DNA from: Haematococcus lacustris
Taxonomy: Eukaryota; Chlorophyta; Chlorophyceae; Chlamydomonadales; Haematococcaceae
Assembly: GCA_030144725.1 (NCBI GenBank)
Contig: JASKMD010000029.1
Location: 15,953,135-16,017,134 of the forward strand
DNA: 64,000 bases
Reading direction: 5' to 3'
Positions 1 through 10,255 of this stretch are shown piece after piece. Position numbers and translations under genes: made by a program. The notes under the pieces are model-generated. The model saw nothing but the letters and a program-made list of their open reading frames with translations. It was not told where the DNA came from and searched no databases. Position 1 is the stretch's first letter. The number at the start of each line of letters is the position of its first letter.

Positions 1-260
1 GTGCCCCCTTTGTTGAGCTGTCATCAGCTTACAATTAGTGCATGTTTTGTCATGCCAACTCTACATCATAGCCCTTGGGTCAGGCAATACTGTAGGTGGT
101 AGGCGGGCTCATGTGCCATGTGCACTGGGTTTACTCCACACAGCCCAATAACACTGTTTGAGTCAGATCTAGTTAGTGGCTGCTAGTGGCTGCTAGTGGC
201 TGCTAGTAGGTACTTCTGATCCGGCTCAAATGGAGGCCCTAGTGAGGGACAGGGGGGCTG
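1..260 (+). repeat. 258-260 bp dispersed repeat, copy 1
   Basis: This stretch matches 2700-2958 with few differences, including a triplicated GTGGCTGCTA motif near its end. At the second copy the repeat begins three bases after the stop codon of a Fanzor-like gene, so it behaves as the 3' flank of that element. By analogy, copy 1 would be the 3' flank of another copy lying left of the window. It could instead be a 5' flank of the same element, but host exon 446-652 lies between the two repeats, which argues for two separate insertions or a segmental duplication. The next 120 bp hold tandem variants of TGGTGTTTAATGTGTCAGTG. Confidence 0.8.
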
Positions 261-445
261 TTTGGTGCAGCATGGTGTTTAATGTGTCAGTGCCTCATAA
301 AATGCCTTAAATGTGTCAGTGCCAGTGTTTAATATGGCATGGTGTTTAATGTGTCAGTGCGTCATGAAAGAGCAAGTTAAACAACACAACAGACGGGCAA
401 ACGCAGGCTTAGTGGTCGCCCTACCCTCGCCCGCCCCGATCGCAC

Positions 446-3400
446 CTCGAACACCATCTGTGCCGGGCCATACTTCGCGGCCAGGTGTGGCAGCACGTCG
501 CGCGCCAGCCCTTGCTCTATTACGACGCGCTCACGCAGCCCGGCATGCTGCAGCACTGCCTCCAAAGCGGCCACGCACTTGGGGTTCGCCTCCACGCACA
601 CCAAACGACCCCCGGGGGGCAGCGCCCGGGCAATGCGGGTCGCGCTATAACCCTGCGAGCGATGGGCACAGCTGGGACTCTGCACGGCATCAGCACAACA
701 TGACAGCCAGAGCGACTAATACGAGGGTAGGTACAAGGCGGGGGCCTTGACTGGCTGGCGCCAAACCGGTTTTGAACTCAGCAGAAGCGCACCCTCCTTG
801 TCTGCAATGCCTCTTGCACGAAGCTGACAGGTTGACTGTCATCGTGCTTCTCATCATCCTCAATACACCAGGCTGGCCAGCAAGGGGAAGGGGTGGGGAA
901 AGAGGTGGGGAAGGAGGAGAAGTGGGGAGAGAGACACTGGAGGAAGGAGTTGGGACGTGGTGGTAGTGAGGGACATGGTGAGCAGTACGAGGCTGGCGGG
1001 ATGTGCCAAATCTGAGCACTCAGCAGAGTTACACAATTGTGTATCTTCACGGGAAACCCAAGTTGCTTGAATAGGCCACCGTCCGTCTCAATGCGCATCG
1101 CGTGATGGCTAAGGACAAGCGGAAGAGCACCACTGAGCACAACAAGGACCATGGAAAGAAACAGAAAGGTTCGTGTCCCTAGCCGACTGTGGGCTACTGT
1201 GAGTTACGCGCTGTGTGATAACCCGTCGCTCCTGTTGGTTCCATCGCAGCGTCTCGTTCCCCTCAAGGCAAGCAACGACAGGATCGTCGGGATGGCTGGG
1301 CAACGAGCAGACGTCAGGTCTGTGTCCCCGCCTTATGTGTCCCCGCACTGTGTGTGCCCCCGCATCGTGTCTTTGCCTGTCAAAGTGGCCTGTCAAAGTG
1401 GTGATTGTGATTGGCTGCAGGTCATCAAGGTCCCAGAGGGCGCTGTGCTGCGCGGGTGCAAAAAGACGAGGCGCAAGCTGCAAGCACACCTGCAGCTGCG
1501 TGCTGAGGTGCATTCCCAGCTCCACGTGATTGCGTCGCTTTTTGTGCTCAGAATCTTCCTAACGTGCCTGGTGGGCTACCCCACCCCGGGGTACCGCAGC
1601 GCCACTCAGCCTCCAGCCGTGCAGCCCCCCCAACCCCCTGATGCTCCCCCCCTACCCCCAGTCCCCCCACGGGCCCCTGCCCAGCCTACCCCTGCCCAGG
1701 CTGCCAGCATGGGGTGTGACATCGACTCTGACTCCGAGTCAGAATGTGGCTCTAATCCAGAGCCACAGTCTGACTCGGAGTCAGAGTCAGAACCTGAGCC
1801 AGTCACGCAACCCCCCCAAAGGCGCTGCAGCGCCCGCCTGGCAGCCCTTGCACCCGCAGCACCCACTGGCCCTCCCTTGCCCCTTGACTGTGAGGACCCT
1901 GTCATGCTGAAGCAGCTGAAAGAATTCTGCAAGTTCTTCGCCAACCCCAACTCTACAACCAGCTGCAGCGGCGCCTTGTGCGCAAAGGCCAGCACCGCCA
2001 CCCCATGCTCATGCCAGTCTTTGAGGACCCTGATGCAAGGTGGTGTGCAGGCCCAGGGGCGCAGGCCAGCGGCGGGGCAGGGTGGTGCTTTTGGATGAGC
2101 ACCGCACCACCCGGGTCAGCTAAGTAGTAAATGGCCAGCAGCCATGTGAGGAGGAGCTGGACCATGAGCAGCCCACCAGGCGTGCAGACTGGAAGCCCCC
2201 AGCAGGGCAGGTGGACCCCCGCCTGCTGCGCCCAGCCTGGAGCCAGGAGCGTGGCCAGCCAGTGCGGGGCCTGATGTGGTGCCTGGTAGTGGCCCCACGC
2301 AAGCCCCCACAGCCCCCACGCAGCAGCCAGGCAGCCACACAGCCAGCAGCCTCAGAGCCTGGGCCCAGCATTCCCCAGCCAGCCAAGCGCAGCAAGCGCA
2401 CCAAGGCTGAGCCAGAGGCAGCTGAGCCCACCAAGCGCAAGGGCAAGGGCAAGGCTGCCAAGGCCAAGCCTGCACCACAGCCAGGCAGGTGGCTGGACAG
2501 GGACTGCAATGCAGCGCTGAACATGCAGCGCATTGGGGAGAGCAGGTGGCGTCCACTGGAGCTGTACTGCTGGCCAGACCAGGGAGCTCTGCCAGCCAAG
2601 GGCAAGGAGTACCCAGGCCTGGGCTACAAGCGGGTGCGAGACAAGCCCCCCAAGGCCCAGGAGCAGCAGCAGCAGCAGCCTGCTGTGGCACAGTAATGTG
2701 TGCCCCCTTTGTTGAGCTGTCATCAGCTTTTAATCAGTGCATGTTTTGTCATGCCAACTCTACATCATAGCCCTCGGGTCAGGCAATACTGTAGGTGGTA
2801 GGCGGCTCATGTGCCATGTGCACTGGGTTTACTCCACACAGCCCAATAACACTGTTTGAGTCGGATCTAGTTAGTGGCTGCTAGTGGCTGCTAGTGGCTG
2901 CTAGTAGGTACTTCTGATCCGGCTTAAATGGAGGCCCTAGTCAGGGACAAGGGGGCTGGACCAGCGCTTGGTTGCAACCCCCAGATCCAAGCAGTTGCAC
3001 CCATGGTCGATAGTTTGCCATGCTACTGCCACCCTCGCATTTGGCAAGCACGCCTTGGTAGCCTGCCTCATCAAGAGCCTGCCGCCCGGCTCAACACACC
3101 TGCACACATGCTCCTGCAGGCCATACTCCTGCCAGTGATTGGGCAGTGGGTGCTTCGCACTCCTATGTACCCTGTTGGTGAATGCAATGAGTGTAACATA
3201 GCGGGTGTGGCTGAGCAGCCTCTGGCAGCACCTCCCTTCCTTCCCCCAGCAGCTGGTGAGGTGTGTTGGGGGGCGGTGCATGCAGCCAGGCAGCACTGCC
3301 GCCAGGGTTGAGCAGGGGAGGGTTACCCATGCAGGGCCACTCACCACAAAGCTGCCCAGCTCCACCACCAGCTGTGGACGTGCTAGGGCCACAGCAGCTT

Positions 3401-4054
3401 CCAGGACGGCGCCCTTCTCCGGGCCCAGCCTGCAGCCCGGCACTGCTGTGTCTTGCTGTGTTTGCTGCTTCGGTGCCAGCTGGCATGTTTGGTTTCAAAT
3501 GGGGTCAGGGCTATGAGCTACAGTCTTTGGTTGAAGTAAACAAGGCAAGGGCAGTGCAGGTGCAGCGCTGCGCATGTTGGCAACATGAAGCTTGCAGCCT
3601 GGGCCCTGCTTGGCGATGCGTCCTGTGAGGGGTCATGCAAGCCTGGCCCGGCTCCAGGCGCTGTGAGCAACCACGTGCCTGATTTACTGCTGCCAGGCAT
3701 GTTGACATGCCTGTACATAGGGAACGCCGTGGCGAACTCATCTATTGCCTGGAGCACTGCCTGGGAGTCCCCTGGCGCGGCCCTGTCAGTGATGTAGCGT
3801 GTGATGTCTGCAGGCTCTTGGTACGTGTAGCGCGCATACATCTCGGCGGGGGGCAGGGCTTCGGTCAGCTCAATGGGTTTGACTTCACCGCTTGCATAAC
3901 GCCGGGGCATCAGCATTGAGGAGGCCAGGAGCGCTGCTGGCAGGGTAAGGAGGCCCGACCTTCGGGAGGCGGCGACACAGGTCTTGCGGCGCTGGACATG
4001 CTGGTACGTATTCGTCGGTAGTAAACCAGGCGCGGTGCCACTAATTCCTGGCAT
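446..4054 (-). CDS. COMT-like O-methyltransferase, three exons, C-terminus off window
   Basis: SAM-dependent O-methyltransferase of the catechol-O-methyltransferase type, which moves a methyl group to a hydroxyl on a small aromatic acceptor; the substrate cannot be read here. Exons on the minus strand: 4054-3717, 3429-3345 and 652-446. They join in phase (ATG codon split at the first junction, phase 0 at the second, phase 0 at the last donor). The product reads ITDRAAPGDSQAVLQAIDEF, then LGPEKGAVLEAA and VVELGSFVGYSATRIARAL, the SAM-binding ELGxxxGYS core, followed by VCVEANP and MVFE as in COMT beta strands. A 40-residue basic N-terminus before the domain may be an organelle-targeting sequence (inference). 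The C-terminal exon with the metal-site residues should lie left of position 1. The 2.7-kb second intron carries a Fanzor relic in the opposite orientation. The start at 4054 is the first in-frame ATG and is tentative. Confidence 0.8.
1105..2696 (+). pseudogene. Decayed Fanzor/TnpB-like RuvC nuclease gene
   Basis: The C-terminal part (2085-2696) reads LLDEHRTTRVS, stop, NGQQPCEEELDHEQPTRR, then VRGLMWC, and after a Lys/Pro-rich linker WLDRDCNAALNMQRIGE. A D-RD-x-NAA-x-N box after a cysteine-containing segment is the RuvC-III signature of TnpB and its eukaryotic relatives, the Fanzor RNA-guided nucleases. The upstream part looks spliced: a first exon from ATG 1105 (MAKDKRKSTTEHNKDHGKKQ), an intron with acceptor near 1421, then VIKVPEGAVLRGCKKTRRKL, an acidic Ser/Asp/Glu stretch and LYNQLQRRLVRKGQHRHP. 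Damage: a TAA at 2121-2123 inside the DEHRTT segment, a frame change around 1950-1960, and no recognisable RuvC-I/II core between about 2040 and 2085, so it is not expected to be active. It lies in an intron of the methyltransferase gene on the other strand. Family assignment rests on the motif and on my memory of similar algal proteins; no search was run. Confidence 0.7.
2700..2958 (+). repeat. 258-260 bp dispersed repeat, copy 2
   Basis: Near-identical to positions 1-260. It starts three bases after the TAA of the Fanzor-like gene (2694-2696) and ends abruptly where the methyltransferase intron resumes, so it marks the right boundary of the element. No terminal inverted repeat is obvious. 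Confidence 0.8.
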
Positions 4055-4738
4055 AACAGCGGGATTATATTGCAGAATGCGATTGCTTTAAATTGCATAA
4101 CGCTTTTCATTCAACGCAAGCCATTGGTGCTCATGCTCTGTGGGATGTAGTACTCCTTACAGTTCATAAAACAACACTTCAAAACACAGTGCTCATCATG
4201 AACACAACCCCTCGCGTTGTTCCATGGCAACACAGTGGAAATGACCAGATAGAGACAACGCAACTCAACGTCAGCGTGCAGCATGATTATTCATAACGCC
4301 CACCTCCAGCCTCAGGTGAGCAAATTGTGAGCCACTCTTTCTGGCAGGCAGTCTCAGCAGACAGGCAGCTCCTTAACGCCACAGCAACCACCCACAGCAG
4401 GCGGCCCTGTCACACTCACTAACACTTGGCTGGCTTTCCCCGGCCTCCTTAGCTCAAGCATGACAGCCAGCATGTTGTCCCTTAACGCCACGACAGCCAC
4501 ACACAGCAACGGACCCTGACACATTCAATACCACTTGCAGGGGCACCCGGCCTCCCACTCATGCTCCATGTGCATGCTTTCATATGACATTGCAGTAGCT
4601 ACTCTGCTGACATTCACGCAAGGTCAGCTTGCCATTTCCAAGCACAACAGACATGCGCTGCTTCACCACCAAAGCATGGCAGATATGCGCTGCTACAGGC
4701 CGGAAGGTGCCGGAAGGTGGTGTGGTGGTGATGGTGGC

Positions 4739-7577
4739 TTACGGCCTATTGAGCTGCACGATGTCGTAGTTGAGCTTAGCGGCAATGGTGACCCAGACGA
4801 GGGTGGGCAGCATCAGCGTTGCTGCGCGGGGGTCCAGCGGGTGGAAGGCCGCCGCACTCGCTGCAGCCATGCATGCACACCACACCGTGACAGGGCAGCA
4901 CATGGCTGCATGCATGCTGCTGAAATGGCGCCCAGCGGCGGCTGTGGCATGTCAGGTGCCCATTGGTGAGTATGGCATGGCATGAGCAGGCCCTGTGGCT
5001 GAGAGGCTGCTGCTGGCACCGGGCTGCTGGCTGCTGACATGCTCTTTGCAGGTAGAGGTGCCACGTCAAGGCAGTCCCCCTAGAGTGGCTGCTGCACCTG
5101 GTGCTGAGATAAAGCTGGTAGTGATGAGCTGTGGCTTTGCGGAAGGTGGCTACACAGGCTCTGAGGCGGGCAGGCGATATCTCGGGCCAGGCAGCAGCAA
5201 TGGCAGGAACACCAGGTGTGCCTGCCTCAGCGCTGCCACCCCAGCACACCCCGACCCACACAGCCTGGGCTGTGCAGGCATGGTTGCAATGCTGTCGCAC
5301 ACTGGGGTGCCTACTTGGCTACTTAGGCCAGGCCTGATCTGGGCTGACATGTGCACTGGGCGCTGCCACCATCAGCCCTGCATCTCAGCTGCACTGTGGG
5401 CCAAGGAGGTGGCACCGGGGCTGCAGCAAGACCGGGTATCAGCCTGTCAAAGAAGTGCAGCAGCAGCAGCAGCAGCAGCACGGCAGCAGCAGCACGGCAA
5501 CATGCCATCAGTGCCAGGCCCCCCACCTGCCACTGAGCCCCAAAACGCGTACATCCAGGGCAGGGAGGGCAGCAGCTTGCGGCGGCCAAAGAACACCTGG
5601 CCAGGCAGCGGTCAGCGCTGCAGCTGACAGGCAGGGAGACAAGCAGGACATGCAGCATAAGACTACAGGTGTAAGACTACAGGTATAGGCCACAGTAGCA
5701 GGCCCAGGGGCAGCCCTGCTGCTGCACGTCTGTGCACAGGGGAGGAGGGCAGCAGGGGGTGGACTGGTAGCCTGGCCGCCGCACGTCAAGGAGCGTGGGA
5801 CACCCTCCCTGACCTGCCGCCCCAAGCCTGTAACCTGGTAACCCCTGACATGGCAGTCTGTCCCCTGCTGGCTCTGCACCAGTTGCTGCCGACCCCCCTC
5901 TGCCTTGGTCCCGCAGGCTGTGGCTGGCGCAGTAGGCCCCACTCTCCACCCACCACATTCCACCAGTTGCCCAGGAACAGGTGTGCCCCAAAGGTCGTCA
6001 ACGCCACGGCCAGTGCTGGGTGCTTGGCGCTAGACCCTGGACAGGGCAGGGGGGCTGGGGCTGAGGCTGGGGGCGGCAGTGGGGGGGTGCAGGCACCCTG
6101 CCTGGTCTGACCTCCCGCAGAGGGGGCGGGGTTAGGTGGTGGAGTCAAGGGGGGTCCCCTGGTGCCCTGTTCCAGCCTGGAGCCATTGCCTGTGTTCCAG
6201 CATAGGTTGACATGCACCAATACCTTACTCTTGTTCTGTATTTCTGCAGCTGTTTTGGGTGGCCCTGTGAAGAGGGCCGCTGGGTGCGCTGTGCCACCCT
6301 GGCTGCAGCTCTGTGGGCCACCCTAGTGATGGTCACCCCACCCCACTGTAGTACCCCACTGTTCCCCACTGTAGTGCTGCCCCACCCCACTGCTGGCCTG
6401 GCTGCGACGCAGGCCTACAGGGCCTACACCAGCCCAGCATCTGTGCCCTTGCAAGCGCTGCCTGTTTGCAAAGACAGGTGCATGGCTGGTGTATAGTGTG
6501 ATTAAGGCTGCACCCACCGGTCATGGTGCCTCCCCTCCAAGCCAGCATAAGGGCCAGGGACTGCATGGCTTTCAGGGGGATCCACACCAGCGGGAAGACA
6601 TACTGTGGGTGAGGCAGTGCACACACCCCAGTTTAGCTGCCAGCTAGCTACAGCGATCAACATGTTGGCACTGGCGCAGGTAGGCAGGTTCCTTCTTGGC
6701 AGTGCAGGTTGCCTGCTAAGCACAGCAAATACATAACAACATACAGCCCAACATCCTGGCACTGGCACGCAGTGTCTCTCAGGGATGGCGGCTGCATGAC
6801 TGCAGCGCGGCCTGAAGGCCCGGGGGGTGGCCCAGTGAGCAGCAGCAACAGCTGGGCCCATGGCTGATGGCTAAGGGGCCCGGCAGCCAGGAGCAGCACC
6901 CACCCCAAAGACCAAAGTGCCAGCAGGACCTCTGCTGATGGGTGGTGATGACATGGGGCACACTATCCTGGGCAGCCTGGTCAAACCAGGATCAAAACCC
7001 GGCCTGTGACCCTCACCCTAGCCCTGACCCTAGCCCCTTACTTACCTGGCCCTTGACCCTGGCCCTACCCTTAGCCCCCTACTCCGTGCGACCCCACCCT
7101 GAGGCCTAACAATGGCACATGTTGTTTGAATACTTGCTGCCACACACCCACATTGGGGGGCGTCCAGGTTGGCTTCTTCAGGCTCTTGTACCTGCATTAG
7201 GGTGGTGGTGCATGACCTGGAGCTGGCAGCAGCCACAACCTAGAAGCACAAGGGCAGGGCTTGGCACAAGGCAGCCAGGACCAACAAGGACAGTGCACGG
7301 CAGGACAGCCAGGACAGGCTCAGTCCCCAAAGGCACGAGCTGCACCACTTCTGACCTCACACCCAAGTCAACATCTCCTCAACATCAACGAAGAGAAGAC
7401 AAAGGCAGCCGTTGGCATTATTGCGCACCTGCCCTTCACATATAGCCATGTACCCCCTCCTGCCTCCCTGATGCTTACCAGGTGGGGTCGAAGGTCGGCA
7501 CCAAACGCTGCACGCCAAAAACTACGGCCGCTGATGTCGCGAGCTGAAACTCCGGCCTGCGCGAAAAAAGCGTCCAA
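4739..7577 (-). CDS. TspO/MBR family protein (translocator protein), five exons
   Basis: Five-helix membrane protein of the TspO/TSPO family, which binds tetrapyrroles and related ligands and sits in mitochondrial or other organelle membranes in eukaryotes. Exons: 7577-7479, 6602-6518, 6036-5954, 5596-5527 and 4860-4739; all junctions keep phase and total 459 nt, giving 152 residues, typical for the family. Diagnostic segments are YVFPLVWIPLKAMQS (helix 2), HPALAVALTTFGAHLFLGNWW (helix 3), VFFGRRKLLPSLPWMYAFWG (helix 4) and LPTLVWVTIAAKLNYDIVQLN, which matches the family's closing PYLxWxxxAxxLNYxIxxLN. The first helix (SFWRAAFGADLRPHL) is divergent and lacks the usual W-x-P-P, so the start at 7577 is less certain. 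Introns are GT-AG. A 15.9-kb mobile element begins about 180 bp upstream of the start codon and may have displaced the promoter. Confidence 0.85.
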
Positions 7578-7750
7578 GGAGTAGCCTTATGACTAGTAGC
7601 GGCCTTTTGACGACACGGCCGCAACGGACCTCGACAGTATTGACAGCCCAGCCATGTTAGTGTTGCGCAGCGAACTCGATGTTCCGTGTTCGACGCGGGA
7701 GTGTTCGTGCACTTTTGCATTAACATATTTTTTTACGGCCAGCTCCTGCG

Positions 7751-7758
7751 GTGTTCAG
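7751..7758. other. Target-site duplication GTGTTCAG, left copy
   Basis: Identical to 23672-23679 on the far side of the giant element. Joining the two flanks with one copy would restore the pre-insertion site upstream of the TspO gene. Confidence 0.8.
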
Positions 7759-8048
7759 TAGGGACCGTCCCATCTACGTAGATCTACGTAGATCTAGATG
7801 CTAGATTTAGATGGTCTAGCAGCATAGTAGTTATCTAGCAAAGAGGAGTGCTAGATGGACGATAGACGCCATCCCGCCCAGATTCGACTCCTGACAACCT
7901 CACAATTAACAGGGAATAGTATCATCTCCTCCGACGCCGACCTAGCATACGCTATCAGTGGGAGTGACAAGGCACTGCAGTTTACGACATTACAATGTAC
8001 ACCTACATCGGTGCCACACACAGCCAGCCTGCTGCTCACACCCACACA

Positions 8049-8488
8049 CAGTGATGGGTAATACAAGATACGTGTATCGATACCGATACGTATTTTTCGT
8101 ATAATACAAAAATACACGTATCGTATAAAAAAATACAAGTGCCGGCCGGCAAGTTGCGTGGGTGCCTTCGATGCAGCTGCTGGTTGCTGCCACTACTAGA
8201 GTACGCGCTAAAGGCATGCCGCGCGGGGCTAAAGCCATCGGCCTGCTCCCGGAGCAGTCGGTCGCATGTGCCGGTTTTACATGCAAGAACATCAGAGTTG
8301 GGAGGCCCTGACTTTCCGACGTCGCCGTGCTGCCCGGACTTCAAGGACAGGCTGCAGACTGGCTGCGCTGCTCCTTTCGCGCATGACATGTTGCCTCTGT
8401 ATCGCTGTATTGTATCGATACAAAAATACACGTTTTTTCTCGTATTTTCTTGTATTTCCTGTATCGATACACGTATTACCCATCACTG
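8049..8488. mobile_element. 440-bp hAT MITE nested in the giant element
   Basis: Inverted termini CAGTGATGGGTAATAC at both ends, flanked by a perfect 8-bp duplication CCCACACA (8041-8048 and 8489-8496). Subterminal regions are AT-rich with repeated GTATCGATAC. No transposase is encoded. The ends differ from those of the host element, so it belongs to another hAT family. Confidence 0.85.
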
Positions 8489-8546
8489 CCCACACATGGC
8501 ACGCTAAGAGTCCTGGGCGGCTGCTAGGCACGGTGCCACACACTGG

Positions 8547-8680
8547 GCTGGGCTGGGCTGGGCTGGGCTGGGCTGGGCTGGGCGGACTGGGAGGACTGGG
8601 AGGGGGTGGATGTGGGGGGTGGGGGAGGAGGATGGGGAGGGGGGGAGGGAAGGGGGAGGGGGAGGGGAGGGGGAGAGGAC
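8547..8680. repeat. Simple repeats (GGGCT)n and purine-rich GGGGA tract
   Basis: About seven pentamer copies to 8583, then a G/A-only stretch to about 8675. No gene. Confidence 0.9.
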
Positions 8681-8684
8681 AAGC

Positions 8685-9124
8685 ATCTCACCTTAGCTAG
8701 CTCACGGAGCTCCTTCATGGTCACCTGTTGTAGAGCTCGTCGAGCAGCTGCGTGCGATAATGCTTCTCCTTGAGCAGCTCGAGCCCCAAGAGCTGGAAGG
8801 CAGCCTGGAGATGGATATTGTCCACGGTCATGAAGGGAGCTTGTTGCGTGACAAGAAAGAGTCATATTCGGCGCCTGACAGCCCGCTGCATGTCTGCAGA
8901 CACTGGTGCACCCTTGTCCTCGCGTGGCAATGGCCCAAACTGTGTGTCATGGCTGCGCTTAATCGCTGGGTGTTGTTCACCGTCGACCTGGCATTTGTGC
9001 CGGGAGTGCAGCTGGCTCATGTTGGCGACGCTCAGCTGGGTTCGCTTGTGTGGTGAGCATCGCTTGCATACGCACACTACTTTTCCTTCGTCGCGAAGAA
9101 CCAGTCGCGTGAGAACGTGCTGGC
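8685..9124 (-). pseudogene. hAT transposase N-terminal fragment (BED zinc finger), broken
   Basis: Reading leftwards: ASTFSRDWFFATKEK, then after a one-base frame shift VVCVCKRCSPHKRTQLSVAN and MSQLHSRHKC, a BED-type finger layout (aromatic pair, CxxC, then H and C/H). This is followed by RAVRRRI, a stop (8862-8864), then LFLVTQQAPFMTVDNIHLQA and AFQLLGLELL, the segment that follows the finger in hAT transposases. A GTGAGA donor follows KELRELAK near 8690. The catalytic RNase H core and the C-terminal dimerisation domain are absent; the space where they should lie holds the MITE and simple repeats. It fits the hAT-type ends of the surrounding element and may be its own lost transposase. Confidence 0.6.
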
Positions 9125-9146
9125 CGCAGCCTTTCGCGATGAGGAT

Positions 9147-9322
9147 AACTGCAACGTCGAACCTTTTCCGGGTTTGTAAACGACCGAGGCCGAAGCAGTT
9201 CCGAGTGAACGCTCGAGACCAACGCCAGGGGCCGGAGGCCCCTGGCGTTGGTCTCGAGCGTTCACTCGGAACTGCGAGGCCGAGGTCGTTTACAAACCCG
9301 GAAAAGGTGAGGCGTTGCAGTT
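9147..9322. repeat. Foldback palindrome, arms about 80 bp
   Basis: Two nearly perfect inverted arms meet at GGGGCCGGAGGCCCC (9228-9242). Arms run from AACTGCAACG to the same sequence inverted. The single-strand form would be one long hairpin. It overlaps no recognisable gene and starts just beyond the hAT transposase fragment. Confidence 0.85.
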
Positions 9323-9605
9323 AACTTGTATAACTTCAATTTACAGAGGCGATAAAACGATTCTGAGCTCGGCGGAGCCGAGCTGATCATTGCCTTTAGC
9401 GTAACATTTGAGGCAGTCGTTCGTTTGTTGCTTGGTGAGGGTCAGTCGTTGTTGTGGATTGCGCTACGGACGAGATACTGGTGGCTTTCTTTGGTTGAAT
9501 GGAGGACTTGCGCGGCGACAATGACGGCGACAGCGGTGGCTCCGACCCTGACATTGGTAAGTTCGACCTTTACTATTGCCGAGACGAACGTCGTTGCATA
9601 CGTTG

Positions 9606-9661
9606 TGGCAGGACCCTGTAAACGTATGGCAGGACCCTGTGAACTAGTGTCGTAGGACCCT
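9606..9661. repeat. GGACCCTGT satellite array, left remnant
   Basis: Three units of a repeat containing GCAGGACCCTGT or GTAGGACCCTG. The array is cut at 9661 by the GGTCACC element and resumes at 15342. Confidence 0.8.
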
Positions 9662-9945
9662 GGTCACCCCCGCCATTGGCTGCACCCCTGATAACTATCC
9701 GACTCATCTTTAAGAGTTTTTCAGCGATTTTTGCGCAGGGCGGTGCAGCTCACCAGCGCGAGGCTAGCGGGCTGCTCGTGTTGATGTGCACCTTTGCCGG
9801 GGCGGGCGAGGGTGTTGGGAATTCTGGTCGCGTTGTGCCGGGATTGGCCTGCTTAGTGGGGCTGTGATCAGCGAATAGCTATCGCGCTCAGCGGCCCAGC
9901 ATTTCAAAAATTTGAATTTCTTGTCGGGCGCAGGACCCCCCCGAC

Positions 9946-10179
9946 ATGTGTAAAAGTGCTAGTGCTAGTGCTGATAATGTGCCTGGGAGTGCTGGTGTGG
10001 CTTGTGGGCTGTCCCTGCACCACAACGTGCGACAACAAGCGTGCGACGCGTGTCACGTAAGACCATGTCAAGTTTCCATGAAATGTGCATTTTTTCCAGC
10101 CGGTTATCTGTTCAACCAAGACGGCAAGAGATGGACTGCAAGTTCAGTGCGGCTCCTTGTGTGGGCTTCTAACGTGTAA
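9946..10179 (+). CDS. Small Cys-rich reading frame in the element's left module
   Basis: 77 residues starting MCKSASASADNVPGSAG with several Cys. The same start (MCSSASASADDMFEG) opens a 67-residue frame at 55977 and a shorter version near 56767. Three related copies keep the Met-Cys-Ser-rich start although the ends diverge. It may be a genuine small element protein or chance conservation of a terminal sequence; no known family. Confidence 0.3.
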   Translation: MCKSASASADNVPGSAGVACGLSLHHNVRQQACDACHVRPCQVSMKCAFFPAGYLFNQDGKRWTASSVRLLVWASNV

Positions 10180-10248
10180 TCAGGAAACAAGCGCGTTGTG
10201 TTCATGTGTGGGCCGTTTGTGATGCTCCAAAGTAGACCCCAATGCACT

Positions 10249-10253
10249 TTACA
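10249..10253 (-). terminator. TGTAA polyadenylation signal of the DDE transposase
   Basis: TTACA on the plus strand reads TGTAA on the coding strand, starting three bases after the stop codon. The same signal is kept in the related copy near 57058-57064. TGTAA is the usual green-algal polyadenylation signal. Confidence 0.6.
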
Positions 10254-10255
10254 CA

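Noticed and set aside
1..2958. The 258-bp direct repeats as LTRs of a retrotransposon
   Set aside because: No TG...CA ends, primer-binding site or polyprotein; a host exon lies between them and a RuvC-type gene rather than pol is present.
4776..5300. Cys/His-rich minus-strand reading frame as a zinc protein
   Set aside because: It spans TspO intron 4 and part of exon 5 in a different frame; the spliced TspO model explains the region.
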